From positions 1 to 64,000 of the forward strand of contig NZ_JABMEG010000003.1 in assembly GCF_013179735.1 (NCBI RefSeq): a stretch of DNA of 64,000 nucleotides. The letters are read 5' to 3'. Source of the stretch: Permianibacter fluminis. Its GTDB lineage: Bacteria; Pseudomonadota; Gammaproteobacteria; Enterobacterales; Permianibacteraceae. Numbering within the stretch: position 1 is the first letter of the stretch; each line of letters starts with the position of its first letter. The position numbers and the translations under genes are program-made. Shown here piece after piece: positions 25,554-35,957 of this stretch. The notes below the pieces were generated by a model. It saw only the letters and a program-made list of their open reading frames with translations, was not told where the DNA came from and did not search any database.

Positions 25554-26551
25554 GCGCGCGCGCTGAGCCAGCCGCCGCCACCGTGTTGTGCCTGATGGGG
25601 CCAACCGCTGCCGGCAAGACGGCGCTGGCCGAAGCCATTGCCGATCGGCTGCCGGTGGATCTGATCAGCGTTGACTCGGCGCTGATTTATCGCGGCATGG
25701 ATATCGGCACCGGCAAGCCGGATGCGGCCGAACTGGCGCGCTATCCGCATGCGTTGATTGATCTCTGTGATCCGCTGGAAAGTTACTCCGCCGCCCGTTT
25801 TCGCAGCGATGCGCTGGCTGCCATCGCTCGCGCGCAGCAGCGTGGCCGGCTGCCGCTGCTGGTCGGCGGCACCATGCTGTATTTCAAGGCGCTGATCGAC
25901 GGCATTGCCGAGCTGCCGGATGCCGACCTGGCCATTCGCGCGCAACTGGAGCAGGAGCGCGAGCAGTTGGGTTTGCCGGTGCTGCACGAACGGCTCCAGC
26001 AACTGGACCCGATCGCCGCGGCCCGCATCCATCCCAATGATCCGCAGCGGCTGCTGCGGGCGCTGGAGGTGATCGCGGTCACCGGCGAACCGATGTCGAC
26101 GCTCTGGCAGCGTTCCGCTGAAGCGGGCAACCCTGCCGGTCAGGGCATGCCGCGGTATCTGCAGGTCGGCGTGCTGCCGGACCGGGCCTGGCTGCATCAG
26201 CGCATCGCCGCGCGCTTCGATGCAATGCTTGCCGCAGGGCTGGTAGAGGAAGTCACCCGGCTGCGAAGCCGTGGCGATTTGAACCCGGAGCTGCCGTCGA
26301 TGCGCTGCGTCGGATACCGGCAGGTCTGGGATTGGCTGGATGCCCGCGACCGCGGCCAGCCGTTCAGCGCCAGTGAGCTGCGGGAACGCGGTGTGGCGGC
26401 CACCCGGCAATTGGCCAAGCGCCAGTACACCTGGCTGCGCAGCTGGCCGCTAGATTTGACCCTGAGCGATGCCGGGCCCGAGGCGCTGGAGCAAGTGCTT
26501 ACCCTGCTAAAAGCCGGACGCAATACAGGGGCATTACCAGACCTGCCCTGA
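25541..26551 (+). CDS. miaA: tRNA dimethylallyltransferase
   Basis: Adds a dimethylallyl group to A37 of tRNAs that read UNN codons. The P-loop is [43 protein letters not shown] and [14 protein letters not shown] are family signatures. The GTG at 25541 is preferred: GGAG (25531-25534) lies 6 bases upstream. An ATG at 25529 lacks a ribosome site. Either start overlaps the end of mutL, so translation is probably coupled. The resulting 336 residues are slightly longer than E. coli MiaA (316). Confidence 0.95.
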   Translation: MSDLSARAEPAAATVLCLMGPTAAGKTALAEAIADRLPVDLISVDSALIYRGMDIGTGKPDAAELARYPHALIDLCDPLESYSAARFRSDALAAIARAQQRGRLPLLVGGTMLYFKALIDGIAELPDADLAIRAQLEQEREQLGLPVLHERLQQLDPIAAARIHPNDPQRLLRALEVIAVTGEPMSTLWQRSAEAGNPAGQGMPRYLQVGVLPDRAWLHQRIAARFDAMLAAGLVEEVTRLRSRGDLNPELPSMRCVGYRQVWDWLDARDRGQPFSASELRERGVAATRQLAKRQYTWLRSWPLDLTLSDAGPEALEQVLTLLKAGRNTGALPDLP

Positions 26552-26871
26552 ATGCCCTCACTGATCCGAATGCAACGACGGATTCGTATGTCGAGGCTGA
26601 AGCTCAGGAAAACCGTGACCCGTACGCAGCCGGCAAGCCGATCCCGCCAGCCGGTGCGGTCCGCGCACCGGCAAACGTGTCCGGTTTATGAATGATCTTG
26701 AAAACCGTCACGTCCGTACCCATCTCGCCGGCATGCAACCAGACCATCAGCTACAATTGCACCTGACGCCCAATTTTGCGTCGGTGGCTTTTTATTGTTT
26801 TTCCAGTCTGCAACGAGGCCCGTGCAAGGCGGTAAGCGCGGCAACAACACACCAACAAGGAGAATCACACC
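26552..26871. other. 320-bp gap between miaA and hfq
   Basis: No gene is supported here. The hfq ribosome site (AAGGAG) is at its right end, and internal hfq promoters are known at this position in other gammaproteobacteria. I could not pick one out with confidence. Confidence 0.4.
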
Positions 26872-27153
26872 ATGTCCAAAGGGCAGTCGTTACAAGACCC
26901 TTTCCTGAACGCCTTGCGCCGTGAGCGCGTTCCGGTTTCCATTTATCTGGTCAATGGCATCAAATTGCAGGGCCAGATCGAGTCGTTCGACCAATTTGTC
27001 GTGCTGCTCAAGAACACGGTCAGCCAGATGGTTTACAAACACGCCATTTCCACGGTGGTGCCGGCGCGCAATGTCCGCCTGCCGCATCATGGCGGTGGCC
27101 CCGGCGGTGAAGGTTCGGATGAAGAAGTCACCAGCCAACCGGGCAACGAGTAA
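26872..27153 (+). CDS. hfq: RNA chaperone Hfq
   Basis: A 93-residue Sm-like protein that forms hexamers and pairs small RNAs with mRNAs. The Sm1 motif ([20 protein letters not shown]) and Sm2 motif ([13 protein letters not shown]) are intact. The C-terminal tail after residue 70 is short, glycine-rich and acidic ([13 protein letters not shown]), unlike the long tail in E. coli. AAGGAG precedes the ATG with 8 bases of spacing. It sits between miaA and hflX as in other gammaproteobacteria. Confidence 0.98.
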   Translation: MSKGQSLQDPFLNALRRERVPVSIYLVNGIKLQGQIESFDQFVVLLKNTVSQMVYKHAISTVVPARNVRLPHHGGGPGGEGSDEEVTSQPGNE

Positions 27154-27163
27154 TCCGTTTTAT

Positions 27164-27192
27164 CTCAACCGGCAGTTACGCTGCCGGTTGAG
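27164..27192. other. Strong hairpin between hfq and hflX
   Basis: A perfect 12-bp stem (CTCAACCGGCAG and complement) with a 5-base TTACG loop, 11 bases after the hfq stop. No T run follows, so it looks more like an mRNA stability or processing element than a full terminator. Confidence 0.6.
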
Positions 27193-27236
27193 CCCCTCGC
27201 CCTTCTCAGCGAATTCCCATTCCATGATCCTGTTGT

Positions 27237-28592
27237 ATGTTTGACCGCCATGCCGGTGGCGAGGCGGCCGTCCTCGTGCACCTGGATTTTGCCAACGGCG
27301 ACTATGCCGAAGACGTCGCCGAACTGACCGAACTGGTCCGTTCGGCCGGACTGACCGTGCTGCAACTGATTACCGGCTCGCGCAAGGTGCCGGACCCGAA
27401 GTATTACCTCGGCGAAGGCAAGGCCGAAGAATTGAAAGCCGCAGTGCAAGCGCATGGCGCCCAGATCGCGATCATCAATCACCAGCTGTCGCCAGCCCAG
27501 GAACGCAACCTGGAAAAACTGCTGCAGTGCCGGGTGGTCGATCGGGTCGGTTTGATCCTCGATATTTTTGCCCAGCGCGCGCAAACCTTCGAAGGCAAGC
27601 TGCAAGTTGAGCTCGCCCAGCTCAAACACATTTCGACCCGGCTGGTGCGCGGCTGGACTCACCTGGATCGGCAACGCGGCGGTGGCGTCGGCATGCGCGG
27701 GCCGGGTGAAACCCAGCTGGAAACCGACCGCCGGCTGGTCATGAACAAAATCGACCAGATTGAAAAACGGCTGGAGCGCGTGGCCGAACAGCGCGAACAA
27801 AGTCGCCGGGCCCGTCGCCGCAACGAGGTCCAGACCGTGGCGCTGGTGGGCTACACCAATGCCGGCAAATCCACGCTGTTCAATGCGCTGACTACCGGCG
27901 ATGTCTACGCCGCCGATAAACTGTTCGCGACGCTGGATCCGACCCTGCGCAAATTGCCGATTGAACGCACCGAGGCGCTGCTGGCCGACACGGTCGGGTT
28001 CATTCGCCATCTGCCGCATGATTTGGTGCACGCTTTCAAAGCCACGCTGACCGAAACCCGTGAGGCCGATTTGCTGGTGCATGTGGTCGATGTCGCCGAC
28101 CCGATGCGTGACGACAAAATCCGCGCCGTGGAAACGGTGCTGGAAGAAATCGGCGCCCATGAAGTGCCGCGGCTGACCGTGTACAACAAAATCGATCAGC
28201 AGCCGGAACTGACGGCACGGGTTGATCGCGATGAACACGGCGTGCCGGTGCGGGCCTGGATCTCGGCGCAGAGCCGTGCCGGTTTGCCGGCATTGCTCGA
28301 TGCCATTGCCGAGCGGATCGCCGATACCGAGCTGACGCTGGAATTGGCGCTGCAACCGGATGCGGGCAAGCTGCGTGCCCGGCTGTATGCCTTGCATGCG
28401 GTCAAGACCGAACAGATTGATGACGACGGTGTCAGTCATCTGTCCTTACAGATTAAAGCGGTCGACTGGGTGCGCTTGACCCAGGATCCGGACTTGCAGC
28501 CGTATATGCCGGCACCGCACAATTCCGCGCCAGCGGATTCCGATCTTCTTTCTGCTTCAGATGATGAAGCACTTGCCTACGTGGAGCACTAA
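27237..28592 (+). CDS. hflX: Ribosome-associated GTPase HflX
   Basis: A 451-residue GTPase that splits stalled 70S ribosomes, notably under heat stress. The N-terminal HflX domain (VLQLITGSRKVPDPKYYLGEGK, then RGWTHLDRQRGGGVGMRGPGETQLE) is followed by a coiled coil and the G domain: G1 GYTNAGKST, G3 DTVGFI, G4 NKID. A C-terminal domain of about 80 residues completes it. The ATG at 27237 lacks a clear ribosome site. hflK starts 3 bases after its stop, so they are co-transcribed. Confidence 0.96.
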   Translation: MFDRHAGGEAAVLVHLDFANGDYAEDVAELTELVRSAGLTVLQLITGSRKVPDPKYYLGEGKAEELKAAVQAHGAQIAIINHQLSPAQERNLEKLLQCRVVDRVGLILDIFAQRAQTFEGKLQVELAQLKHISTRLVRGWTHLDRQRGGGVGMRGPGETQLETDRRLVMNKIDQIEKRLERVAEQREQSRRARRRNEVQTVALVGYTNAGKSTLFNALTTGDVYAADKLFATLDPTLRKLPIERTEALLADTVGFIRHLPHDLVHAFKATLTETREADLLVHVVDVADPMRDDKIRAVETVLEEIGAHEVPRLTVYNKIDQQPELTARVDRDEHGVPVRAWISAQSRAGLPALLDAIAERIADTELTLELALQPDAGKLRARLYALHAVKTEQIDDDGVSHLSLQIKAVDWVRLTQDPDLQPYMPAPHNSAPADSDLLSASDDEALAYVEH

Positions 28593-28594
28593 CC

Positions 28595-29668
28595 ATGCCT
28601 TGGAATGAACCCGGTGGCGGTAACCAGGACCCCTGGGGTCAGCGGCGCAAACCGCAGGGTGGACCGCCGGATTTGGATGACCTGTTCAAGCAATTCAAAA
28701 AGAATCTTGGCGGCATCTTTGGTGGTGGCAATTCGGGCGGCGGCAACAGCGGCAGCTCGGGTGGCGGCTTGCTGGCCGTTTCGGTATTGGCGGTGATTGG
28801 CGTGCTCTATTTCGCCATCGGTTTTTATACCGTCGATGAAAAAGAAAAGGCCCTGGTGCTGCGTTTTGGTCAGTACAACCGCACCGAAGGTGCCGGTTTG
28901 CATTGGCGGGCGCCGTTGGTCGAGCAAAAAGAAATCGTCAACACCACGGCATTGAATCAGGAAGTCATTCGCGGCCGCATGCTGACCGAAGATGAGTTTC
29001 TGGTCGAAGTGGCGCTGACCGTGCAATATCGGATTTCCGATCCGCTGGCGTTCCGCTTCAACATCATCGATCCGGATTTCACCGTGACCCAGGTTGCCGA
29101 AACGGCGCTGCGCTCGGTGATCGGCCGGTCAACGCTGGACAGCATCCTGACCGTTGGTACCGGGCAGATTCAAAGCGATACCCGGGAAGAAATGCGCAAG
29201 ATTCTCGATGGCTATGAAGCCGGCATCGATCTGGCCGACGTCAACCTGCAAGAGCGGACGGTACCGGAAGCGGTGCGCGAAGCGTTTGATGACGCCATCA
29301 AGGCCGGCGCCGATCAGGAGCGGGTGGTGAAAGAAGCCGAGTCGTACCAGAGCAAGGAAATTCCGCTCGCCGAAGCCAAGGCCCAGCGTGTGCTGCAAGA
29401 CGCCGAAGCCTACAAGCAGCAGCAGATTGCCCAGGCCAAAGGCGAAGTGCAGCGTTTTGAAAAACTGTTGCCGCAATACCTGGCGGCGCCTGATGTGACC
29501 CGCAACCGGCTGTATATTGAAACGATGGAAGAGATCATGAGCAAGGTCAGCAAAGTCATGGTCGATGCCGACAAGGGCAACAACATGCTGTATCTGCCGC
29601 TCGACAAGATGTCGGGTAGTCGCCGTGACAGTGCCGCCGCTGCGGCCGCCGCAGAAGGAGCGCGCTAA
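28595..29668 (+). CDS. hflK: FtsH protease regulator HflK
   Basis: A 357-residue membrane protein that joins HflC in a large cage around the FtsH protease and limits its activity. The N-terminus is Gly/Pro/Asn-rich and cytosolic. One transmembrane helix (about residues 59-80, GGGLLAVSVLAVIGVLYFAI) leads into an SPFH/band-7 domain with the charged helical stretch EAESYQSKEIPLAEAKAQRV near the C-terminus. It lies between hflX and hflC in a tight operon. Confidence 0.96.
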   Translation: MPWNEPGGGNQDPWGQRRKPQGGPPDLDDLFKQFKKNLGGIFGGGNSGGGNSGSSGGGLLAVSVLAVIGVLYFAIGFYTVDEKEKALVLRFGQYNRTEGAGLHWRAPLVEQKEIVNTTALNQEVIRGRMLTEDEFLVEVALTVQYRISDPLAFRFNIIDPDFTVTQVAETALRSVIGRSTLDSILTVGTGQIQSDTREEMRKILDGYEAGIDLADVNLQERTVPEAVREAFDDAIKAGADQERVVKEAESYQSKEIPLAEAKAQRVLQDAEAYKQQQIAQAKGEVQRFEKLLPQYLAAPDVTRNRLYIETMEEIMSKVSKVMVDADKGNNMLYLPLDKMSGSRRDSAAAAAAAEGAR

Positions 29669-29669
29669 C

Positions 29670-30557
29670 ATGGGTTCGCGTTTTCTGTCAGTGATGTTGT
29701 TGCTGGTGGTGCTGGTGCTGATTGGCAGCAGCGCTGTATTTGTGGTCGATCAACGGGAACAGGCCTTGGTGTTGGCGTTTGGTGAAGTCAAACGCGGCCC
29801 GGATGGCATGCCGACCGTGTTCGGCCCGGGCCTGCATTTCCGCACGCCGTTTGTTGATACTGTGCGGCGTATCGACTCCCGGGTCCAGAACCTGGAAGGT
29901 CAGCCGGATCGCATCGTCACGCTGGAAAAGAAAGACGTTATCGTCGACTCCTTTGTGAAATGGCGCGTGTCGGATGTGGCCCGGTTCTATTTGTCGACCA
30001 ACGGCGATCTGCGCCGTGCCGATGAGTTGCTGGAACGGAAGGTTGATTCCGGCATTCGGGAAGAATTCGGCAAGCGCGCGGTGCGCGATCTGGTCTCGAA
30101 AGATCGCGAAGAGACCATGGGCTCGTTGCTGGCGGCAGTGAAAAAAGATGCCACCGATCTGGGCGTCGAGATCGTCGATATCCGGATCAAGCAAATCAAT
30201 TTGCCGGACCAGGTGTCGGAAGCGGTCTATCGGCAGATGCGGGCCGAGCGTAACCAGAAAGCTACCGAATTGCGTTCGGACGGTGAAAAGCGCGCCAATA
30301 TCATCCGCTCGCAAACCGATGCCAACGTGAAAATCCTGCTGGCCCAGTCCGATCAGGAATCACGTCGTATCCGGGGTGAAGGTGACGCACTGGCGGCCAA
30401 GATTTACGCCGATGTTTATCAGCGCAATCCGGAGTTCTATTCCTTCCTGCGCTCGCTGGATGCCTACCGGGCCACCTTCAAGAGTGAACAGGACGTGATG
30501 GTGCTGAATCCGGACAGCGATTTCTTCAAGTACCTGAAAAACAAGAACGGCCGTTAA
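29670..30557 (+). CDS. hflC: FtsH protease regulator HflC
   Basis: A 295-residue partner of HflK with the same SPFH topology: an N-terminal signal anchor (MGSRFLSVMLLLVVLVLIGS) and a periplasmic band-7 domain (FVVDQREQALVLAFGEV). The C-terminal part carries YQRNPEFYSFLRSLDAYRAT and MVLNPDSDFFKYL, which are HflC hallmarks. The ATG at 29670 is preceded by AGAAGGAG and follows the hflK stop by one base. A terminator follows. Confidence 0.96.
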   Translation: MGSRFLSVMLLLVVLVLIGSSAVFVVDQREQALVLAFGEVKRGPDGMPTVFGPGLHFRTPFVDTVRRIDSRVQNLEGQPDRIVTLEKKDVIVDSFVKWRVSDVARFYLSTNGDLRRADELLERKVDSGIREEFGKRAVRDLVSKDREETMGSLLAAVKKDATDLGVEIVDIRIKQINLPDQVSEAVYRQMRAERNQKATELRSDGEKRANIIRSQTDANVKILLAQSDQESRRIRGEGDALAAKIYADVYQRNPEFYSFLRSLDAYRATFKSEQDVMVLNPDSDFFKYLKNKNGR

Positions 30558-30571
30558 TCGTCCGTTTGGCA

Positions 30572-30608
30572 AACCGGCGGCAGGCGTCAACGCGTGCCGC
30601 CGGTTTTT
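30572..30608 (+). terminator. Rho-independent terminator after hflC
   Basis: Stem AACCGGCGGCA / TGCCGCCGGTT with a 12-base loop, followed by TTTT. It closes the hflX-hflK-hflC unit. Confidence 0.85.
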
Positions 30609-30717
30609 TCGTTTTGGGGCCGGCAGGTTTTGGGTGAGTAGGTTGCTGACGGGCCAGGTTTGACCCTGACTGCGTTCGGATTCCGTGCAGGCACAGAACC
30701 GGGCAAAGGAGCTGAGC

Positions 30718-30912
30718 ATGGCTGTGGCATGGGTCGATCTGGCCACCGGATTGGCATTGGCAACGGTACTGGAAGGCTTGCTGCCGTTCTGGAGTCCGCG
30801 CCGTTTTCGCGAAGGTCTGCTGGCGGTAGCGGCCATGTCCGATAGCGCGCTGCGCTGGCTGGGTCTGGCTTGCCTGCTGGCGGGATTGCTGACGTTGTAC
30901 TGGGCCCGTTAG
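30718..30912 (+). CDS. DUF2065 (YjeT-like) small membrane protein
   Basis: A 64-residue protein with two predicted transmembrane helices (about 4-22 and 44-62, the second WLGLACLLAGLLTLYW). The central FWSPRRFREGLLAVAAMSD matches the DUF2065 consensus. E. coli yjeT occupies the same place between hflC and purA. Function is unknown; the location suggests a link to HflKC/FtsH. AAAGGAG precedes the ATG at 30718. Confidence 0.85.
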   Translation: MAVAWVDLATGLALATVLEGLLPFWSPRRFREGLLAVAAMSDSALRWLGLACLLAGLLTLYWAR

Positions 30913-31129
30913 GGTCAACGAACCATCTGGTGGCGCGCGGTGCGGGCGGGGCTGTCAATGAGAGGTACGCTCGCTCCAACTAAAGCCTCGCCGGCGGTCC
31001 CCTTCGGTCGGCTTCAACACCATTTAGCCGTTCAAAATGCAGGCATCCCGGACCAAGAAGGCGTAAAATCCCGCCCTTCGCGTTCCGGCTGCCCAGCCGG
31101 CAGGCGCCAGCTTTCTTTTACAAACATGA

Positions 31130-32443
<1,314 letters not shown>

Positions 32444-32454
32444 GTCGAATGCAG

Positions 32455-32492
32455 AAAACAAAAACAGCGGCCTTGGCCGCTGTTTTTGTTTT
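32455..32492. terminator. Rho-independent terminator after purA
   Basis: A perfect 18-bp stem with a two-base TT loop. The core AACAGCGGCC / GGCCGCTGTT is extended by A and T runs. It starts 12 bases after the purA stop. Confidence 0.9.
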
Positions 32493-32582
32493 GCCGGTGC
32501 GGCTATCCGCCGAGCTGATGCTTGGCAAGCGTAGAGCCGCCGCCTATTGTGTAAGCGCCCCGCAGTCACGGCGCCTGCCATC

Positions 32583-33302
32583 ATGGAATCGATACCCTGT
32601 CCGCATTGCCAGCAGCCCGTCACCGGCCATTACTGCGCCGCGTGTGGCGAGTTGCGGCCGGAACCGCTGCGGCCGGCGCATTTGCTCGGGCCTTCGCTGG
32701 AGCAACTCGGTCAGCTGGATGGCCCGATCGGCCGGACGGTGCTGGCCTTGCTGCGTGCACCGAGTCAGTTGATCACGTCCTACTGGCGCGGTGAGCGCCG
32801 TCATTACAGTCATCCGATGAAGCTGGTGTTCTGGGCGACCACGCTGTTTGTCGCGGCGCTGACGTTTTCCGGTCTGCTGGCGTCCGTGACGCTGGTGGAC
32901 CAGGCGGCGCTCAAATGGTTGCCGCTGGTGCTGGCGCTGAACAACTATCTGGTGTTTGTCTATTTGCTGCCGGTGGCCTGGCTCGGCAAGTATCTGCTGC
33001 GCGATGAGCGCAATGTCACCGAGGCCTATGTCGCGCTGCTGTTTGCCACGGCCTTGACCTTGCTGCTGAAGTTGATCGTGTTACCGCTCGGTTTTGTTTT
33101 TGTCGATGTCACGTTCTGGCTGCACCGTTTTCTTGGCCCGGCCATTTACATGTGGATGTTGTATCCATTGCTGAAAGGCGAACGCTTCGGCCGCATTGTT
33201 CGCGGCTTTGGTTTGCATGCGCTGTACTTTGCCATGTCGCTGCTCGGCAATACCGGCGTGGTGACACTGGCGACGATGGTTGAGCGCTGGCACTTGTCCT
33301 AG
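32583..33302 (+). CDS. DUF3667-like membrane protein with an N-terminal zinc ribbon
   Basis: A 239-residue protein. A zinc-ribbon-like motif (CPHC at residues 6-9, CAAC at 18-21) is followed by a short linker. A hydrophobic domain follows with about five transmembrane helices (for example LVFWATTLFVAALTFSGLLA and YVALLFATALTLLLKLIVL). The layout and the YWRGERRHYSHPMKLVFW segment fit the DUF3667 family, whose function is unknown. The ATG at 32583 gives the zinc ribbon as the N-terminus. Its TAG stop shares a CTAG with the stop of the convergent transporter gene. Confidence 0.7.
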   Translation: MESIPCPHCQQPVTGHYCAACGELRPEPLRPAHLLGPSLEQLGQLDGPIGRTVLALLRAPSQLITSYWRGERRHYSHPMKLVFWATTLFVAALTFSGLLASVTLVDQAALKWLPLVLALNNYLVFVYLLPVAWLGKYLLRDERNVTEAYVALLFATALTLLLKLIVLPLGFVFVDVTFWLHRFLGPAIYMWMLYPLLKGERFGRIVRGFGLHALYFAMSLLGNTGVVTLATMVERWHLS

Positions 33303-34309
33303 CGAGCAAGTCCCGTCGCCGGTTTGATCGTGGTGCTGCTTGTGGTGACGCTTGCGGTCTTCTTCTCTGAGTCATTCGCCGAGTTGTTCGCTGGACTGTT
33401 CACTGCCTTCCCCGCCGTGCTGGTGACTGGCGCTGCGGCGAGTTTGCTGCGGCCGTGCAGAATCAGGAACTGGCCCAAGCCAATCAGCAGCACGCCAGCG
33501 ACGCTCGACACATGCCACTGCATGTCCTCGAAGAACGTCGAAATAATCAACGCAACGATCGGCGTCAGCACTGCGATATAGGAGGCGCGGGCGGCGCCAA
33601 TTTTGCCGACCAGGGCGATATAGCAGCTGAACGCAATGACCGAGCCGAAAATCGCCAGATACAGCAGCGACAGCAGGTAACCGGCGCTCCACTCGAAGCC
33701 GAATTGCGCACCCGACAACGGCACGGCGACAAACATGAAGCCGGCGCACCAGAGCATCCACCAGGCATTGGTGGTCAGCACCGGCAATCCTTCCTTGGCG
33801 TTGCGCATGGCGACCTGATTGGCGCAAGCGGCGCCGAACGAACCGATCAAGGCGAACGCGACACCGAGCGTGCCATCGCGGCCGGAAAACGCCGCCACTT
33901 CCGGCCAGAACACCAGCACGATACCAGCAACACCGAGACCGGCGCCGATGCTCAGCTCGCGGCTGATGGGCGAACCAAACAGCCAACGCGACAACATGAT
34001 GTTGAATAACAGCATGGCCGAACCGGCGACCGCGACCAGACCGGAACTGATCTGCATCTCCGCGCGATAAATGAACGCGTAGTTGACCGCATAGAACAGC
34101 CCGAGCAGTGCCATCCAGCCGTGCTGACGGCGGCTGATGCGCAGGCTTTCGCCTTTGAAATGCGCCCACAGGAACAGCGCCGTGCCGGCCAGCAAAAAGC
34201 GATAGGCGACCGACGCTTCCGGGGCGACGTTACCGAGCTGGAAGGTAATCGCAATCCAGGTGGTACCCCAGATCAGGGTGGCGACGACAAATTGCTGGGC
34301 AGTGGACAT
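33299..34309 (-). CDS. EamA/DMT-superfamily transporter
   Basis: A 336-residue inner-membrane protein with ten predicted helices arranged as two EamA repeats. It has family motifs near the start (LIWGTTWIAITFQLG, PEASVAYRFLLAGTALFLWA) and in the second half (GKIGAARASYIAVLTPIVAL). The last 45 residues are a polar Ala/Ser/Thr/Lys-rich cytosolic tail. Such carriers export amino acids or other metabolites; the substrate is unknown. It is divergent from a MocR regulator with a palindromic operator between them, so regulation by that protein is likely. Confidence 0.88.
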   Translation of the reverse strand: MSTAQQFVVATLIWGTTWIAITFQLGNVAPEASVAYRFLLAGTALFLWAHFKGESLRISRRQHGWMALLGLFYAVNYAFIYRAEMQISSGLVAVAGSAMLLFNIMLSRWLFGSPISRELSIGAGLGVAGIVLVFWPEVAAFSGRDGTLGVAFALIGSFGAACANQVAMRNAKEGLPVLTTNAWWMLWCAGFMFVAVPLSGAQFGFEWSAGYLLSLLYLAIFGSVIAFSCYIALVGKIGAARASYIAVLTPIVALIISTFFEDMQWHVSSVAGVLLIGLGQFLILHGRSKLAAAPVTSTAGKAVNSPANNSANDSEKKTASVTTSSTTIKPATGLAR

Positions 34310-34437
34310 GGTGAGGCTCGGCTAGGAATAAGGGAGTGTCAGGTAACGCCGACGTCACGGTCGGCCCCACTCCAATGCCGGCAGTCTAGGCAGCCTCGCG
34401 CGAGCAGTACAGATGCAGTAATATCAAAATTGAACCG

Positions 34438-34465
34438 GTACAGTTTTGGTGCGCCAAAACTGTAC
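34438..34465. promoter_or_regulatory. Palindromic operator between the EamA transporter and MocR regulator
   Basis: GTACAGTTTTGG and its exact complement CCAAAACTGTAC are separated by TGCG. The palindrome ends 20 bases before the GTG start of the MocR gene. A further half-site (AGTACAG) lies about 30 bases upstream, at 34406. Position and symmetry suggest autoregulation and control of the divergent transporter. Confidence 0.7.
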
Positions 34466-34485
34466 TGCTGGCGAGGAGCGAAACT

Positions 34486-35916
34486 GTGCTGTACGAGCAG
34501 ATTGCGGAAACAGTCCGTGAACAAATTGCGACCGGCCTGTACGGACCCGGTGACCGGCTGGTCTCGGTACGGCGGTTGGCAAGCGAGCAGGGCATCAGCG
34601 TCAGCACGGCCGTGCAGGCATATCAGTTGCTCGAAGATCAGGGCGTGATCGAGGCGCGGCCGCAGTCCGGCTATTACGTCCGTGGCCGACTCAGCTCGGC
34701 GATGCCGACCACCCGTTTGCCGAAGCCGGCCAGCCGGCCGATGAAAGTCTCGACCGGCGAGATGATCATGGATGTGCTGGAAACGCTGAAAGACCCGTCG
34801 CTGGTGCCGCTCGGCGCTGCCCAGCCGGCGTCCGATTTGTTGCCGGTTGCCGCGCTCAACCGCTGCGTCGCCGATGTCCTGCGCCGGCAACCGAACGCGC
34901 TGTTTCGCTACGAAAGCACCACCGGCAACGCCGAGCTGCGACTTCAGATCGCCCACCTGATGCTGCAAGCGGGCGTCGACTGCGCTGCCGACGATATCGT
35001 CGTGACCAATGGCGGTCAGGAAGCCATGCTGCTGGCGATCCGCGCCGTGGCCGAACCGGGTGATGTCATCGCGGTGGAATCACCCACGTATTACGGCGTG
35101 CTGCAGGCGATTCAATCGCTCGGCATGAAAGCGCTGGAGATCCCGACTGACGCGAAAGAAGGCATGAGCCTGGATGCGCTCAAGCTGGCGTTGGAGCAAT
35201 GGCCGATCAAGGCGGTGTTCGCGATGCCGACCTGCAGCAATCCGCTCGGCTCCAGCATGCCGGAAGAAAAAAAGCAGGCGCTGCTGCAATTGCTGCGCGA
35301 ACATGATCTGCCGTTGATTGAAAACGATGAGCATGCCGAATTCGCCAGCGCCGGCAGCCGGCCGCGTGCCGCCAAGCATCATGATCACGATGGTCGGGTG
35401 CTGCTGTGCACGTCCTTTTCGAAAACGCTGGCACCCGGCTGCCGGGTTGGCTGGATTGTGCCGGGCCGTTATCTGGAGCAGGTGACGTATCTGAAATACG
35501 TCAGCAATCTGGCAACCCCGTCATTGACTCAGCGCGGCATTGCCCAGTTTCTCAACGGTGGCGGCTACGAGCGTCATGTCCGCAAATTGCGTCAGCTCTA
35601 TGTTCGGCAACAGGAGCGTTTGTCGCAGGCGATTTTTCACTATTTTCCGCCCGGCACCAAAAGCTCGCATCCGGCCGGCGGCATGGTGACTTGGGTCGAA
35701 CTGCCGAACAAGCTGTCGGGATTCGAGCTGTACAAGCGGGCGCTGGAGAAAGGCATCAGCATCGTGCCCGGACGATTGTTCTCGGTGCAGAACAAATACG
35801 AACACTTCATTCGCTTGAGTTGTGGTGGCAGCTGGACGCCGGAGATTGAACGGGCGGTGGCAACCTTGGGGCAATTGGCGCAGCAGATGTTGCAGGCGCA
35901 GGCGACGAAAACCTGA
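34486..35916 (+). CDS. MocR-type regulator (GntR helix-turn-helix fused to an aminotransferase-like domain)
   Basis: A 476-residue protein. The N-terminal winged helix (about 1-70, LYEQIAETVREQIATGLYGP, LASEQGISVSTAVQAYQLLE) belongs to the GntR family. The rest is a fold-type I PLP domain with TNGGQEAMLLAI, FAMPTCSNPLGSSMP and the cofactor-binding lysine region SFSKTLAPGCRVGW. MocR proteins use PLP or its adducts as effector, usually without catalysis. The start is GTG at 34486, supported by GAGGAG 7 bases upstream. It probably represses itself and the divergent EamA gene. Confidence 0.92.
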   Translation: MLYEQIAETVREQIATGLYGPGDRLVSVRRLASEQGISVSTAVQAYQLLEDQGVIEARPQSGYYVRGRLSSAMPTTRLPKPASRPMKVSTGEMIMDVLETLKDPSLVPLGAAQPASDLLPVAALNRCVADVLRRQPNALFRYESTTGNAELRLQIAHLMLQAGVDCAADDIVVTNGGQEAMLLAIRAVAEPGDVIAVESPTYYGVLQAIQSLGMKALEIPTDAKEGMSLDALKLALEQWPIKAVFAMPTCSNPLGSSMPEEKKQALLQLLREHDLPLIENDEHAEFASAGSRPRAAKHHDHDGRVLLCTSFSKTLAPGCRVGWIVPGRYLEQVTYLKYVSNLATPSLTQRGIAQFLNGGGYERHVRKLRQLYVRQQERLSQAIFHYFPPGTKSSHPAGGMVTWVELPNKLSGFELYKRALEKGISIVPGRLFSVQNKYEHFIRLSCGGSWTPEIERAVATLGQLAQQMLQAQATKT

Positions 35917-35957
35917 GCGATTATTCAACTCGCTGCGGCAACAACCCGGTCAGCGAT

